NCBI RefSeq assembly: GCF_004210375.1
Contig: NC_134825.1
Span: forward strand, 8,556,001-8,620,000
Length of the DNA: 64,000 bases
Direction: 5' to 3'
From: Tachypleus tridentatus
Taxonomy: Eukaryota > Arthropoda > Merostomata > Xiphosura > Limulidae
Shown here: piece after piece, positions 47,455-61,800 of the stretch
Layout: each line of letters begins with the position of its first letter
Numbering within the stretch: the first letter of the stretch is position 1
Made by a program: the position numbers and the translations under genes
The notes under the pieces: generated by a model
What the model was told of the DNA's origin: nothing
The model's input: only the letters and a program-made list of their open reading frames with translations
Databases searched by the model: none

Positions 47455-48410
47455 TAAGGAACCCATGTTTCCTGTTGAGACATTAGATAGAGGATTCACT
47501 CATTTACTTACCCAGAGAGAGAACAACCCCATCAACATGTTTCCTGTTGAAACTACTTCCATTAGACAGAGCCTCCAGAGGATTCACTCACTAACTTACC
47601 CAGAAAGAACAACCCCATCAAGATGCTTCCTGTTGAAACTACTTCCATTAGACAGAGCCTCCAGAGGATTCACTCATGTTCTTACCCAGAGAGAGAACAA
47701 CCACATTAACATGTTTCCTGTTGAAACTACTTCCATTAGACAGAGCCTCCAGAGGATTCACTCATTAACTTACCCAGAAAGAATAACCCCATGAACATGT
47801 TTCCTGTTGAAACTACTTCCATTAGACAGAGCCTCCAGAGGATTCACTCCAGTTCTTACCCAGAGAGAGAACAACCACATTAACATGTTTCCTGTTGAGA
47901 CTACTTCCATTAGACAGAGCCTCCAGAGGATTCACTCATTTACTTACCCAGAGAGAGAACAACCCCATCAACATGTTTCCTGTTGAAACTACTTCCATTA
48001 GACAGAGCCTCCAGAGGATTCACTCATTAACTTACCCAGAAAGAACAACCCCATGAACATGTTTCCTGTTGAAACTACTTCCATTAGACAGAGCCTCCAG
48101 AGGATTCACTCCAGTTCTTACCCAGAGAGAGAACAACCACATTAACATGTTTCCTGTTGAAACTACTTCCATTAGACAGAGCCTCCAGAGGATTCACTCC
48201 AGTTCTTACCCAGAGAGAGAACAACCACATTAACATGTTTCCTGTTGAGACTACTTCCATTAGACAGAGCCTCCAGAGGATTCACTCATTAACTTACCCA
48301 GAAAGAACAACCCCATCAACATGTTTCCTGTTGAGACTACTTCCATTAGACAGAGCCTCCAGAGGATTCACTCATTTACTTACCCAGAGAGAGAACAACC
48401 CCATCAACAG
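47455..48410. repeat. 88-bp minisatellite
   Basis: About 11 units; core CATGTTTCCTGTTGAAACTA, then CTTCCATTAGACAGAGCCTC, then CAGAGGATTCACTCATTTAC, then TTACCCAGAGAGAGAACAAC. Units of 88, 87 and 86 bp mix. The plus-strand open frames 47438-47794 and 48157-48690 are by-products. On the minus strand each unit holds CTGGGTAAGT, a consensus-grade 5' splice site. Confidence 0.88.
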
Positions 48411-51369
48411 TACAATTAATGGAAACATGAGAAAAAGAGACTGTCCACTTTCTATACTACAAACCTCAGACAAGAAAACCAAAGAATCAATGAATGCAAG
48501 ACTTAGCAAAATGTTTTATTTTGTATTATTTCAAGGAATTTCATATTCCACAAAAAGGGCAGTTTGTAAGCTATGTTTCCAGTGTTTAAATGTAGATGTT
48601 AGATATCAGACACACGATGTTAAAATCAAGTTTATACAAGTAAATCCAGAATACCTTGAATATTTTTCAATGTTTATGAGAAAGACTTGACAAGGTGTCT
48701 GCAAACAAGACTGTACTTATATGTAATGAAAATCAGTTAAAAACTCAATAATTATTTAGTTGGTAGAATTTCAGTCATTCAATTTCAACTGAGTATTTGC
48801 AGAAGTTATTTATCATGTTCATAAAGTAACTGAATTGATTAGTAATGAAATTGTACATGGCCACAGTTCCCTAAGTAAATAATTTCTGTTGAATTTGATG
48901 TGAAATGAGGCCTAAATGCACAATACAAATGCACAGGTGAGAGTAGTCTGTCGATAAAGCAAGAATGAAACTTGGCTTATTGTTACATGGAATGGAGTCA
49001 GCCTTATTTTTGCCAAAATTTTAAAGAACCAATTCATGGAAAGGACAACTTTACAACATTGTGATATGTTTACTTTAGCAGGTGGTATTCTTTCTTCCAG
49101 GTGTTAGAGCAGCATCAGACAGATGATTAAACTGAATAGTGTGTAATGAACCCAGTACTGTATTTTAAAAAGGTGTCATGATGGATGCTGTAACCTTAAT
49201 AAATAAGACAGGTCCCGATACAGAAAGGTCAAAATTACCTGAGCTCGATAGATCTATTCCATGTGACGAAGGTGTTTTGAATCTCCGTATGATAGCTGCA
49301 CAACAGTTAATTTTTCAGAAAGAGGCATTTTAAGGTGCAGAACCAATCTCAGAACTAACCTTACGTCTTTACCATACATTGCACAATCCAGTGTCTGCAA
49401 AAGTTAAGCAGTCTTATCATTTTTAACTAGTTTTACTGGAATGGTGTAAAAACTGTTTATTTACTGTACAGCCAACTCAAAGCTCACCTGTTAGCAGAAT
49501 TTAAAGAAAACATTGTTATAACATGCTTTCATCAGAGATACTGTTCAAGATGGCCTTAGGTAATTCACTGGACAGATGGTAAGATGCACATTTGGCAACT
49601 ATTGTCTTTAAGTATTTCGGAGAAAAAAAACCCTGATAATCATATTAAATTATATAATTTATTCTTACTAAGAAATCAAACATGAATGTTATTTAAGTTT
49701 ATGACTGTTCTTTCCAACATTAACATCATTTGCTAAAACTTTCTTCTATTTTACTTGAGTAACAGAATAATATGAAACATGTTTGTTTCTTTAACCACAC
49801 AAAATGATAATAAAGTTAAAACTTTAATTATACTTGCTTGAATACAGAACAAATACAAATAACTAGTTTTTTTTAACCATTAAAATATAATTATATTTAA
49901 ACTATTGTATAATAAATTAATAAAAACATACTTTGCTTGAATAATACCTGTGTATTACAGTGGCCCACTAGATCCATACTCATGGAATACTTTACAACAC
50001 AGTGGGCCAACTGTAATGAGCATATGGTGTTTGTATGCAATTCTTAAAGTTCAGGACTACCTGGAAATAATCTCCAGCTGGGAGTTACATTAGTTCCAAC
50101 TCAGATTCATGATGACAATAAAAAGTGTTAATACCCATACCAGCTTTCCTGAAATACAAAGACCTCAGATGTACGTGTCCACGAACTGCTTGATTCTACT
50201 CAACGCTACTTACACATATTCAAATGATTTAACCATATTTTTAAATTATTTTGAGAATAAACACATCAGGATAAAAGGAAGACAACATCTGAGGACTAAC
50301 TGTGATATGCACAATATATCTGTCCATTTCTACCTGATTTTATTAATGTAGAAATTTTATTAATGTTTCACTTATTTTGTTTTGTGCAGTTTTGGCATAA
50401 ACTTGGTTTAGAAACTTAATTAGGCTGACTCTGTTCTCTATAACACATATTAATTACTTTGCCAAAAAGGATGTTATAGTACATCCATATTAAAAGAGTC
50501 AAAATAACTGCAATATCCTTTGTTGGCAAAGTGGATGGTATCTTTATGTCACAGCCAATAAATCTTGGGGAAAAACTGACCAGTCACATGGTAATGCCAA
50601 CACAAAACAAGGGCTACAAGCAGACTGAAGTATTTATTCATTGTAATTTACACCTGGTTTTTTCCTCATTTTAGTTCCACAAAAATCAGTCCTGAGATCA
50701 GAAAAGTTACACAACCATAACATGATTTCACAGAAGCTACCATTTTAATGCACAGACTTCAAACTCAATTTTTCAAAGGTATCCATAAATTTTCTGTTCA
50801 GTCCTGTAGTCCTTAAGCAAACATATTTCACTGTTGCAATGAAATTAGTACTCTAGAGAATATAAGTAGATAGGAAGAAGAAATTTTACTACCTTAACAA
50901 CAGGATTTATTACAGAGTAACTGCTTTACCGAGTGTATTAAATGAGTTTACAAAAATAATTTTAATGAATAGAATACTGGATGTAAAAATACTCAAGAGA
51001 TAGTTAGCTTCCAAAGAGAAATAGTCATTTGAATGAGATATTGAGTCTAAAAGAAGACTACTCCTGGAAATAGACCTTTTCTCCTTGCCACAAAGGCACG
51101 ACTTCAGTCAGTTTATGATCAAGACTTATTCTTGGAAATCAAGCTTGGTACCATAGAACCAAGGATGACTAAAAGTTTACAAGCTTGAAGTAACAAAAGA
51201 AAATACTAATTGGAGTAATTGAAAACTCTAATCATTGGGAATTTTAATCTGGGTTAGTTAATTATTTTCCTGGCATTAATTGATTTAACCATAATTTCAA
51301 GTAATCAGTTATCTTGTGGCATTAATTAGTAAATTCCTGTTCATAGGTAACTAATTTAATCACCCTGCT
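48411..51369. other. intergenic / 3' flank of the zinc-finger gene
   Basis: No gene seen in about 3 kb. 50125-50155 holds GTGTTAATACCCATACCAGC, also found at 59728 and (as GTGTTAACACCCATACCAG) at 60187, part of a dispersed repeat. A candidate minus-strand poly(A) signal lies at 50906-50911. Confidence 0.45.
50906..50911 (-). terminator. candidate poly(A) signal of the zinc-finger gene
   Basis: TTTATT on the plus strand (AATAAA on the minus strand), the first one about 460 bp beyond the stop codon. Confidence 0.35.
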
Positions 51370-52871
51370 TTAAGATTTCCTTGTGTGCATCTTCTCGTGT
51401 CTCTTTAGGTTACTTTTACTTACAAATTGTTTACCACATACAATACAACTGTATGGTTTTTCACCAGTGTGTACCTTTTCATGAGCATTCAAATAACTTT
51501 TACATACAAATTGTTTACCACAAACTACACAACTATAAGGCTTATCTCCAGTGTGTATCTTCTCATGATTTGTTTGACTACTTTTACTTGAAAAATCTTT
51601 GCCACAAACTACACAACTGTACGGCCTTTCCCCAGAATGTATAATCTCATGATGCTTCAAGTTACTTTTACTCACAAACTGTTTACCACATACTATACAA
51701 CTGTATGGCTTCTCACCACTGTGTATCCGCTCATGAGTCTTTAAGTTACTATTACAAACAAATTGTTTACCACATACAACACAACTGAATGGCTTTTCTC
51801 CAGTGTGCATCTTCTCATGAATATTTAAATTACTTGTACACACAAATTGTTTACCACATACTACACAGCTGTACGGCTTTTCCCCAGTATGTGTCTGCTC
51901 ATGACTTTTTAACTTACTTGTACATACAAATTGTTTACCACATACTGCACAACTGTAAGGTTTTACTCCAGTATGTATCTTTTCATGAATTGTTTGACCA
52001 GTTCTACTTGAGAATTCCTTGCCACATACAATACAAACGTAGGGCTTCTCCCCAGTATGTATTTTCTCATGAATTTTCAAGTTACTTTTGCTTAAAAATT
52101 CTTTACCACATACAACACAATGGTTAGGTTTCTCCCCAGTATGTATCCTGTTATGTTTCTTGAGGTTGTTTTTACTTACAAACTGTTTACCACACAGTAA
52201 ACAACTGTACGGCTTCTCACCGGTGTGCGTCTTCTCGTGAATTTTCACACCATTTTTACTTAACCCTTTACCGCATACCGAACAACTGTATGGCTTATCT
52301 CCAGTGTGTATATGCTTATGGTGTTTTAAGTTACTTTTATGTGCAAATCCTTTTCCACATACTGCACAACTGTAAGGTTTCTCTCCAGTGTGTATCTTTT
52401 CATGACTTCTCAGATAACTTCCACTTATAAACTTCTTACCACACACTGCACAAATGCACGGTTTCTCCCCAGTGTGTATCTTATCATGTACCTTTAAGTA
52501 ATTTTTAGTCACAAATTCTTTGCCACATACCACACAATGGTATGGTTTCTGCTCAGTGTGTATTTTCTTGTGCATTTTTAAACGACTGTAATTTAAAAAT
52601 CCTTTGCCACATACAACACAACCATATGGTTTCTCTCCAGTGTGTATCCTCTCATGACTTTTTAAGTTACTTTTATACGCAAACCTTTTGCCACATACAA
52701 CACACATGTTTGGCTTCTCCTCAGAATGCATTCTCCGGTGACGTCTTAGGAGACTTCCACTTACAAATTTCTTACCACATACTACACAAGTATGTTTTTG
52801 TTCACCAGTAAATATCCTCTGGTGTTCTTTCAGGTGGTGCTCAATAAGGACTTTTTCACGTATCTTTGCAT
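51370..52871 (-). CDS. zinc-finger exon: 17 tandem C2H2 fingers
   Basis: Minus-strand exon entered after GATTTTAG (acceptor at 52873-52872) and ending TAA at 51372-51370. About 500 residues. Fingers follow the pattern YSCVVCGKQFVCKSNLKxHE..HTGEKP. The knuckle C-x2-C and H-x3-H are kept throughout. Finger 7 (YSCSVCGKGLSKNGVKIHEK) is one residue short between the second Cys and first His and lacks the core Phe, so it may not fold. Fingers 10 and 15 have Gln instead of the core Leu. The apparent Met at 52893 lies in the intron and is not the start. The repetitive fingers are highly alike, suggesting recent finger duplication. Confidence 0.88.
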
Positions 52872-55800
52872 CTAAAATCAAAACAGACTCCATGTAATAA
52901 AGTCATCTTTATTTAATATTATCATATCCACACACAAAAATAGAAAGAACAAATTAGACTAAGCAGACCAGACTTGCCTTTCTTACTTTGGTTGTTCTAC
53001 ATACAGATATTTATATCTTCAAAACACATCTTTTAAATCTGTTTGTAGTACAAACATTTGTGAAATTTACCAACATTTTGAATGTAGGTATGTCTCAACA
53101 AAAATTCTACGAGATGAAGGAAAATCAAAGAAGCAAAGATATAAAGATATTTGTAATAGTATATTAGGTATACTACAGTAAGTAAGTAGATTCCAGTAAA
53201 CACATGAATTATCTTTGTTTTGCACATGACTATAATTTCTACATTTCTTATACACGTTACCCTACAAACTGAATTAATTACATAGGTTTCTCTAAACACA
53301 CTACATTTTGTAAGTATGTTTCTCTAAACATTCATTATGTAGTTTTACATACAACATTCATTATATTCAACTAATCAGTTATTCTCTTTTGAGACTTAAA
53401 TAGATGAAAGAGTAGTAAAAACTAGAAATACTAAATCACACATAATAATTCAGAATATACATATCTTCTCTAACTGGTTATCCATCATAAATACTACACA
53501 TATCTTCTCTAACTGGTTATCCATCATAAAAACTACACATATCTTCTCTAACTGGTTATCCATCATAAATACTACACATATCTTCTCTAACTGGTTATCC
53601 ATCATAAATACTACACATATCTTCTCTAACTGGTTATCCATCATAAATACTACACATATCTTCTCTAACTGGTTATCCATCATAAATACTACACATATCT
53701 TCTCTAACTGGTTATCAATCATAAATACTACACATACCTTCTCTAACTGGTTATCCATCATAAATACTACACATACCTTCTCTAACTGGTTATCCATCAT
53801 AAATACTATGCATACCTTCTCTAATTGGTTATCCATCATAAATACTACACATACCTTCTCTAACTGGTTATCTATCATAAATACTACACATACCTTCTCT
53901 AACTGGTTATCCATCATAAATACTACACATACCTTCTCTAACTGGTTATCCATCATAAGTACTGCACATATCTTCTCTAACTGGTTATCCATCATAAGTA
54001 CTGCACATATCTTCTCTAACTGGTTATCCATCATAAATACTACACATATCTTCTCTAACTGGTTATCCATCATAAATACTACACATATCTTCTCTAACTG
54101 GTTATCCATCATAAATACTACACATATCTTCTCTAACTGGTTATCCATCATAAATACTTTTAAAAATAACTAATTATACATTCAGTGTTTTATATAATCA
54201 GTGTTCTAATGTACCAGTTGGTTATCCATCTTAAGTTCTTTTAAAGCAACTAAGTATACATTAATGGTTTTGTTTAACCAGTGTCATAAAGGTACGAGAT
54301 GGTTATGAATCATAAGTTATTTGAAAAAAACTAAGTATACATTCAGTGTTTTGTATAAATCAGTGTTTTACTATACCAGTTGGTTATCCATAATAAATAC
54401 TGTTAAAACAACTAAGTACACATTGTTTTGGGTTACATCTAGCTTTGTATTCTTTAATAGCCTTAGACTCATTTAGTTAAAAGATACATCTTCTTTGGAA
54501 AGGTGCAGATAAAAGATATCCTTCACCATTTATGTCATAATACAGTCACCCTAGCACATAACCTTGTGATAACATTCACTGATATCTTAATGAAGGAAAC
54601 CACAGGTTAATAGATGGCATGCCATATTCCTCACATGAAGAACCAAGATCAACTACTGGAATACAGTAAAGGAAACCACAGGTTAATAGATGGCATGCCA
54701 TATTCCTCACATGAAGAACAAAGATCAACTACTGGAATACAGTAAAGGAAACCACAGGTTAATAGATGGCAGGCCATATTCCTCACATGAAGAATCAAGA
54801 TCAACTAATGGAATACAGTGAATGAGAAGCTAAAAGTAAACATTTTCCTCAACTGAAAATGTTCTTTATTATATACATTCTTGTCCATACACACTATCTA
54901 TTTCTTGCATGAGCAGGCAACTATTCTAGAACACAATATAATCATCACACAGTTACAGCTTTCTGCCAGTAAAAAAAGTAATACACTCCATGTACAGTGG
55001 ATCCCCATAAACACTGAGATTCAAATAAACCTCATTCTTAAATAAGGCAAGAGGAATGATGGAAGTTGTTTAGAGGTATATGCTGAAAATTAATTTTTGT
55101 TAGGGAAAATTTAAGCTTCCAGAAACATCCATTTTCCTCTCTACATGTAGTAGCTAGAATACCACAAAGACATGGTGGAGGTACTGGTGTAAAAAGAGAA
55201 ACCATCAGAAAATCCATGGAACATGACACCCAATGAAAGGGTCCTACTACAGGTGTAACACATATTGGGGACTGCATCCTTCTTAGGTAGGATATAATCT
55301 TTAACTGGGTGGAAGCATAAAAGGAAGAAGAGAAAAATATTTCACAGGTGTGAAATATACACGGCCAACTGGGAGTTTGCATCAAACAACTCAGACAGAC
55401 ATAAGGTGTATTGTAGCTAGTGCACTAATTGGACTTCTTGCCTCCCAAGAACATTTTGTTCCAAATGACTGTTCAAAACTGCTGGGAAATTGGCATACAA
55501 CATAATCATGGATGAGCTGCCTTACTACTCACTATGAACCTTTCCAAAAAGGTTTCACAACTCAGGAGGAATGCTCAAAATTGATCATCCCTGTGGCTTG
55601 GAGCCAGAAATGGCAAGGGTCTCTTGTCCTTCTCTTGAAGACCAGGATGAAGGGATTAACAATAGAGTGGCACCCAAACCTAATCAACACAACAATTTTT
55701 CATTGGATAAAGTGTAATGAGTTACCTTAAAACCTGTTTTGACAAGCTGGTACATGCCAGAAAGAAGTGAGCAGAGCTCAAATAGGGCCTGGAGCCACAA

Positions 55801-58800
55801 GAAGCCCCTAATCATGCATATGATTGTTCACATGGTTGGTGAATGACGCTGTTGGAGGCATGGAAAGATCTGACCACACTCCAACTGTAGTAAAGGAACA
55901 TAGTGCAGCATCATATGTCCAAGATGGAGTAGGAGACAACTTTTGAGAAATGTTATTAATAGTTTTTAAATTCTGGACCTCTTTCTCCTCCACCCATTGA
56001 GAGCAAGAATGAAAATAAGAGGGGTGGGAACCACTACAGTTAGTGCAGTAAGGTTTCAGTTTGTAGTCTTAGGTGTCGTGATCTTTACCACTACAACAAA
56101 CATGCATCAAACCACCACAACATGATGCCTTCAAATGACTGAACCCATGGCATTGGAAACATCTGAGAGTTAGAAACATATGGCCATACCTTACAGTTCA
56201 TATAACCTGTTTTGACAATGGCAGGTAGACGTGGCAACGTAAACATTGGTAGGCAGCATAAGTCCTTCTTTAAAAGTGGAGATATGTCACACTGCAGAAA
56301 CTCCTTGAATGGAGTTTCCAGCAAGGATCTCTGACAAATCTCTCTCAACAATAACTCCTCATGAGGAATTCAAAGTAGCATGGGAAGTAAAATCAATATG
56401 TACATCTCCCATGGCATTTGAATTCAAGAGGAGCTCACTGTGTTGTGGAGCAGATGTTTTCACCAAGATGTCCCCAGAACTTTGCTTTCTGACAGAATTT
56501 GGAAAGCCCCTCTAATCTCTTCTGAATAAAAAAAGGAAGGCATTTGCCCTAAGGATTTGTCAGATAAAGAATAAAGGACAAAAAGTCAAGGTACAAGATC
56601 TGAAAGTGATAGTGACTGTGTAACAGAGCCATCCATGCATGACCATTCAATAAAAGCTGTGTTTTTATTTTCTTGTTTTCAGGTAAATGTTGATCATATA
56701 TAATAAGAATAAAAAAGATTCACTGCCTACTAACCCTACCCATCATGGAGTCCTATGAGGAGATGCACCACAATGCCAATCACCAGCAACATCAGAGATT
56801 CATAAGTACTTTTTCCAATTGCCAGCATCAAACATAATGTCCACAACACCCAATGAGAATGCACAACACTGGTAATTGGTTAACCCTAGCCCAACAGGAT
56901 CGAGTTACCACACCATTGGATAGATTTTGTCTGGAATGGAAATATGATTTGTGACAAGAGTGCATATGAAGAGGAGGAAGCTGGACACTCAAAGTGTGTA
57001 TCCTCTCCATCCACCAATATAGACCATCAACTATGGTATAAAGAAGAGTAATACAAGCCTGCAGAAGGTCCTGCACAAAATTTTACTGGTCATGAAGAGC
57101 CCAATGAAGAGCTTGCACATGAGTATGGCCTAAGGGCATAAGTGTAGCCAAGGAAGGCCACATCCCCCAAAGTGACAGAACCCTGCAAGATGTAAGATAG
57201 GGAACATTAAGAACATGGTGAACTAAACTGAGATGAATGACTTGAAAATCAACTTCTAATGGACCTGATATTGAGTAGGTTGAAGGAAGGATTTCTCCAA
57301 TTTGATTAACCAGCCCACATAAGCCACATAAGCCAATCGAGAGTTATCAGGATACATAAATAAGCATTCAAAATCCACCTTTGTCATCCATAAATCTTGA
57401 GAAAAAGCCCACCTGAGGATGAAAAATGACTTCAAGGTAAAATGGGGGAGATTGAGAAATTGATTCAGGCAGGACAATTTATAACAAGTAACCAGTCTCT
57501 GGTTGTCTTGAGGGCAACAAAAAGCTCTGAATAAAAACCAGGAGCCCTGGATGAATGAACAAGTGAGAGCTGAGAAGGACTAGGATTGTAAACAGGAATA
57601 GGAGCTAACTGTGGTTCCAACTGCTACAAATAAGCTGCTAACAAAGAAGGAGTAGGATGTTGATGGAAGAATTCTATGGTCATGTGAAAAGTTAGGACAC
57701 CCTCCATATTTATTTACACTTAAAATGGCTCAACTCACACACAGGTGTATCACACCAGGTGCACACGATTAGAAGATCGTTACTCAGCATTTTGCATGAG
57801 GCTTGCCCTATTTAAACCTCAGACATTTAGTTTGGTGTGCTCCTGACTGTTGAAGTGAGAGTGAGCACCATGGTGAGAACAAAAGAGCTGTCTGAGGCCT
57901 TCAGAAAGAAAATTGTAGCAGCTTATGAGTCTGGTGAGGGATTTAAAAAGATGCCAAAAGATTTTGAAATCGATCATTCCACTGTCTGGAAAATAGTCAA
58001 CAAGTGGAGGGCTTTCAAAACAACTGCCAACATGCCCAGGTCTGATCACCCAAGCAAGTTCACCCCGAGAGCAGACCGCAAGATGCTGAAAGAGGTCTTC
58101 AAACGCCCTAACATGTCATCACGGGACCTACAGCAGGCTCTGGCTACTGCTGATGTGAAAGTGCATGCCTCTACAATCAGAAAGAGACTGCACAAGTTTA
58201 ACTTGCATGGGAGGTGTGCAAGGAGGAAACCTTCGCTCTCTAAGAGAAACATCAAGGCCAGACTGAAGTTTGCAAGAGAGAATGTAGACAAAGACCAGGA
58301 CTTCTGGAATAATGTTCTTTGGACAGATTAGTCCAAAACTGAATTATTTGGACACCAGTACAGAGGACATGTTTGGCATAAACCAAATACAGCATTCCAG
58401 GAAAAGAACCCCATACCAACTGTGAAGCATGGAGGTAGAAGTGTCATGGTTTGGGGCTGCTTTGCTGCAGCAGGACCTGGACAGCTTACAATCATAGAAT
58501 CCACCATGAATTCTACAATGTATCAGAGGGTACTTGAGGATCACGTGAGACCATCTGTAAGAAAATTAAAGCTGAAGCAGAACTGGACCCTGCAACATGA
58601 CAATAACCAAAAACATACCAGTAAATTCACCAAGGACTGGCTGAAAAACTAAGTAATGGAGAGCCCTGGAATAGCCAAGTCAAAGCCCAAATCTGAATCC
58701 CATTGAGATACGATGGGGTGACTTGAAATGGGCTGTACATGCAAAAAATCCCTCATAAATCTCACAGCTGAAAGAATTCTGCATTGAGGAGTGGGGCAAA

Positions 58801-61800
58801 CTTTCTTCAGACCAATGTCAGAGACTGGTAGATGGCTACAAGAAGCGTCTCACTGCAGTTATTTGAGCCAAATGGGATAACACTAACTATTAGGGGGTAG
58901 GGTGTCCTAACTTTTTCCTCAGTTAGAATATGCAATTTTGTAGAATTACATTTACAGAAGATCTTGAAAAGCCTTTTCTTCAGTTTTAATTGTTTAGTTG
59001 TATTCTTATGATCTCTCAGTATTATTGAAATTGATAATAAATGTCTATATATCCAAAAATGTTACAAAAATACACAGACTTTCATAGGGTGTCCTAACTT
59101 TTTCACATCACTGTACATGCAATACCAAAGTGTCAGGAAGATGATCAAATACATACAGGAAAAGAAAATGGGCTATAAGTAATTCCCCAAGATAAGTGAG
59201 CAACAAAAAAACACCTGGAATAAGACCAAACTCAGAAGATCCCAACAACAGAAGGATTACATATGCAAGGATGGAGGTAGTAAGGGAGAAGTTGTCCCTT
59301 GAAAAAACCCTCAGAATTTTGATGTATAGCTTCAAAAAGGAGATATATAATAAATAAATACCATTCAAACAAAGTAAATATAAGAGAAAAGCATGAAAAT
59401 GGGAACGGGTTGAATGCACCAGAAAATTATGGAGTTCCATCCCTAACTAGTAAAATATATCCCAACTGCTGAGATCCTAAAAATGGAAAAGTCAGCTTGA
59501 TGGTAGGCCAAAGTAAACTGATCCATAGCCACTAGTAGGTGAGGCATATTGGCACCCTCAATCAGTTGGGAAGCAAGATGGGAAAACTAAAGAACTATCA
59601 AGCAACAAACAAATATGGAGATCACAGAAAATCAAGAACAGCAACAACTTGTGATGACAATCTGAAGTAAACATGTGTCTCAGGATGGCTGGTATTAACA
59701 CAGTTCTCTGCTTTATTAGTAAAAGTGTTAATACCCATACCAGCCATCCTGAAATATGTTTTTACTTCAAGTAGGTTTCTACTCATCATGAGTTACTTCA
59801 CCACAGCAATTATATAAGAAATGTAAATTTATAGTGTTTCTTTGTGTATTGTGTTATCTGTTTGAACTCTGTTATGCCTGAACTTGACCTACGTTACACC
59901 ATTGTTAACTGTACATGCTCTTCAATCCTAACGAAAGTGAGAAACTTAAATAAAAAAAACCATCGGTAGAAGGAATGACATTTCATACAACAGTGCAGAA
60001 AGGAAAAACTAACCCCTAATTTGTGAAGATAAAACTATCCAAGAATTTTAAATCAGTGAACAAACATTACCCATAATTTACAGAAAAAAAATGACTAAAA
60101 CCCACGTTAAGCTCGAAATATAAAGAGCTAAATGACCTACAGAAACAAACATGAATCTAGACTATCAGTTTTCTGCTTTATTAGTAAAAGTGTTAACACC
60201 CATACCAGTCACACTGAGATACACAGGGAAAGGGATAAATCTCTTACCAAATAACTGCAGATAAATCCAATGAGTCACCCCTGCTTGCCAACAGAGAAAA
60301 TGTGCTTGAAGGAGGTATGACTCCCAAAGTAGTTACATTAACCTTGGAATTCATAATGAGTAATAAAATAAGTTGTTTGATAGATGAATGCAAATGTGAG
60401 AGAGAAAATAATAATAAAGACTGGAAAGTGAATTGAAAATATAGGTGTCAGCTGCATAATAAAAAATAATTAATAAAGAAAATAACCTTGGAAGTGTGAT
60501 TACTTATTTATAAAGATGAAACACACTACAGAAAGATTTTATCTGTCTAAACATGAGCATTGCAAATGAGAAGTGGTAGTCTGATGGAATTTAACAGAGG
60601 GAGTTATGTGCATAATAGTGTGTGGCACTCTTATCTGTGGAGAGTTATCACATGATATTTGCATAATACACACACTGGAATGAGTCATTTCCAATGGAGG
60701 GGAGAAAGAAGGTTTGTGGCATGCATGAAGAAATGTTTTGCATACAGAGGGTAGCACTGAATGAGAATAGCTATTTAGGTAAGAAAAGGTAATGTACCAT
60801 ATCAGAAAAAGACTTAATGCTTACTGAAAGCTTGAAAATGTTCATAAAAGATATATAAAGTTATAATATAGAAACACTGATTTTGGGATCATGCAAACAA
60901 TCAAATTAGTAGGGAGAGAAATAACTGATCAAAATTAGCAGCAACATTTTCCACACACAAAGAACATCCAGCAGCCATAAACATGATAAAAGCTGTGAGG
61001 AATTTCAAAACAGTAGTTATATGGTATCTCAACTTCTGCAAACAACCACAGCACAGGACATCAACACATCTCGGGAACAAAGTTAAAACCTTGAAAAAAC
61101 AAAGCCACAGAAACATGAGAGTTCATAGTGTAAAACTGCTCAAAAATGTTCTCAGATTTCCTTAAGTATATATATACATATGCATACACACACACGTTGA
61201 TGCAACAACTGTTAAATACAGGTTTCTACATTTATAAGAACCTGAAAAGAATGATTCACGGCCCAGCAAAGTAACAGATCACAGGCCTAAAAATATGTGT
61301 ACAGAAACCAACCAGCAAATGTCCGAAACTTACTCTAGTACAAGCAACAGTATGGAATAATTCTTATCAGCAGGTTTGTATCACAATCTGAAAAAAAAAA
61401 CAACCCTGACAGAGCATGTAGTTTACCATTGTTCAGAAACTAACAAAAGTGAGGAATGGAATAATAAATGCCATGAAAGTTGAAAATGAAAAATAGGCAT
61501 GAACTGAAAGAAGAGATGGTCAGAGAAAGAGAGAGTAATCACAATATTGAAAACATCAAACCAATCATGAAGTTTACATATGAAGTTAATTTTGAATGCA
61601 AGTTCTTATGGGGGATCTACTGTGTATAGACTGTCACCCTTCTACTGATGACTAACTGTTGCTACATGTTGATTACTTCAAGAACTAAAGCAGTTCATGT
61701 ACACACAATTTAGGTTGAAGATAGTTCAAGCCTAGTGAAATGTACAAAACCTACGTATTGGCAGAAATACAAAAAATAACTACTGTGTTGAGAGATAAGT

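Noticed and set aside
51381-52811. Plus-strand open frames opposite the zinc fingers
   Set aside because: Antisense shadows of the repetitive finger codons.
53450-54151. 233-codon minus-strand open frame of 13-residue repeats
   Set aside because: Exact by-product of the 39-bp period inside an intron; the plus strand is also open.
59108-59440. Hydrophobic minus-strand open frame resembling a membrane protein
   Set aside because: Reads through T-rich sequence, no domain, no splice or start context.
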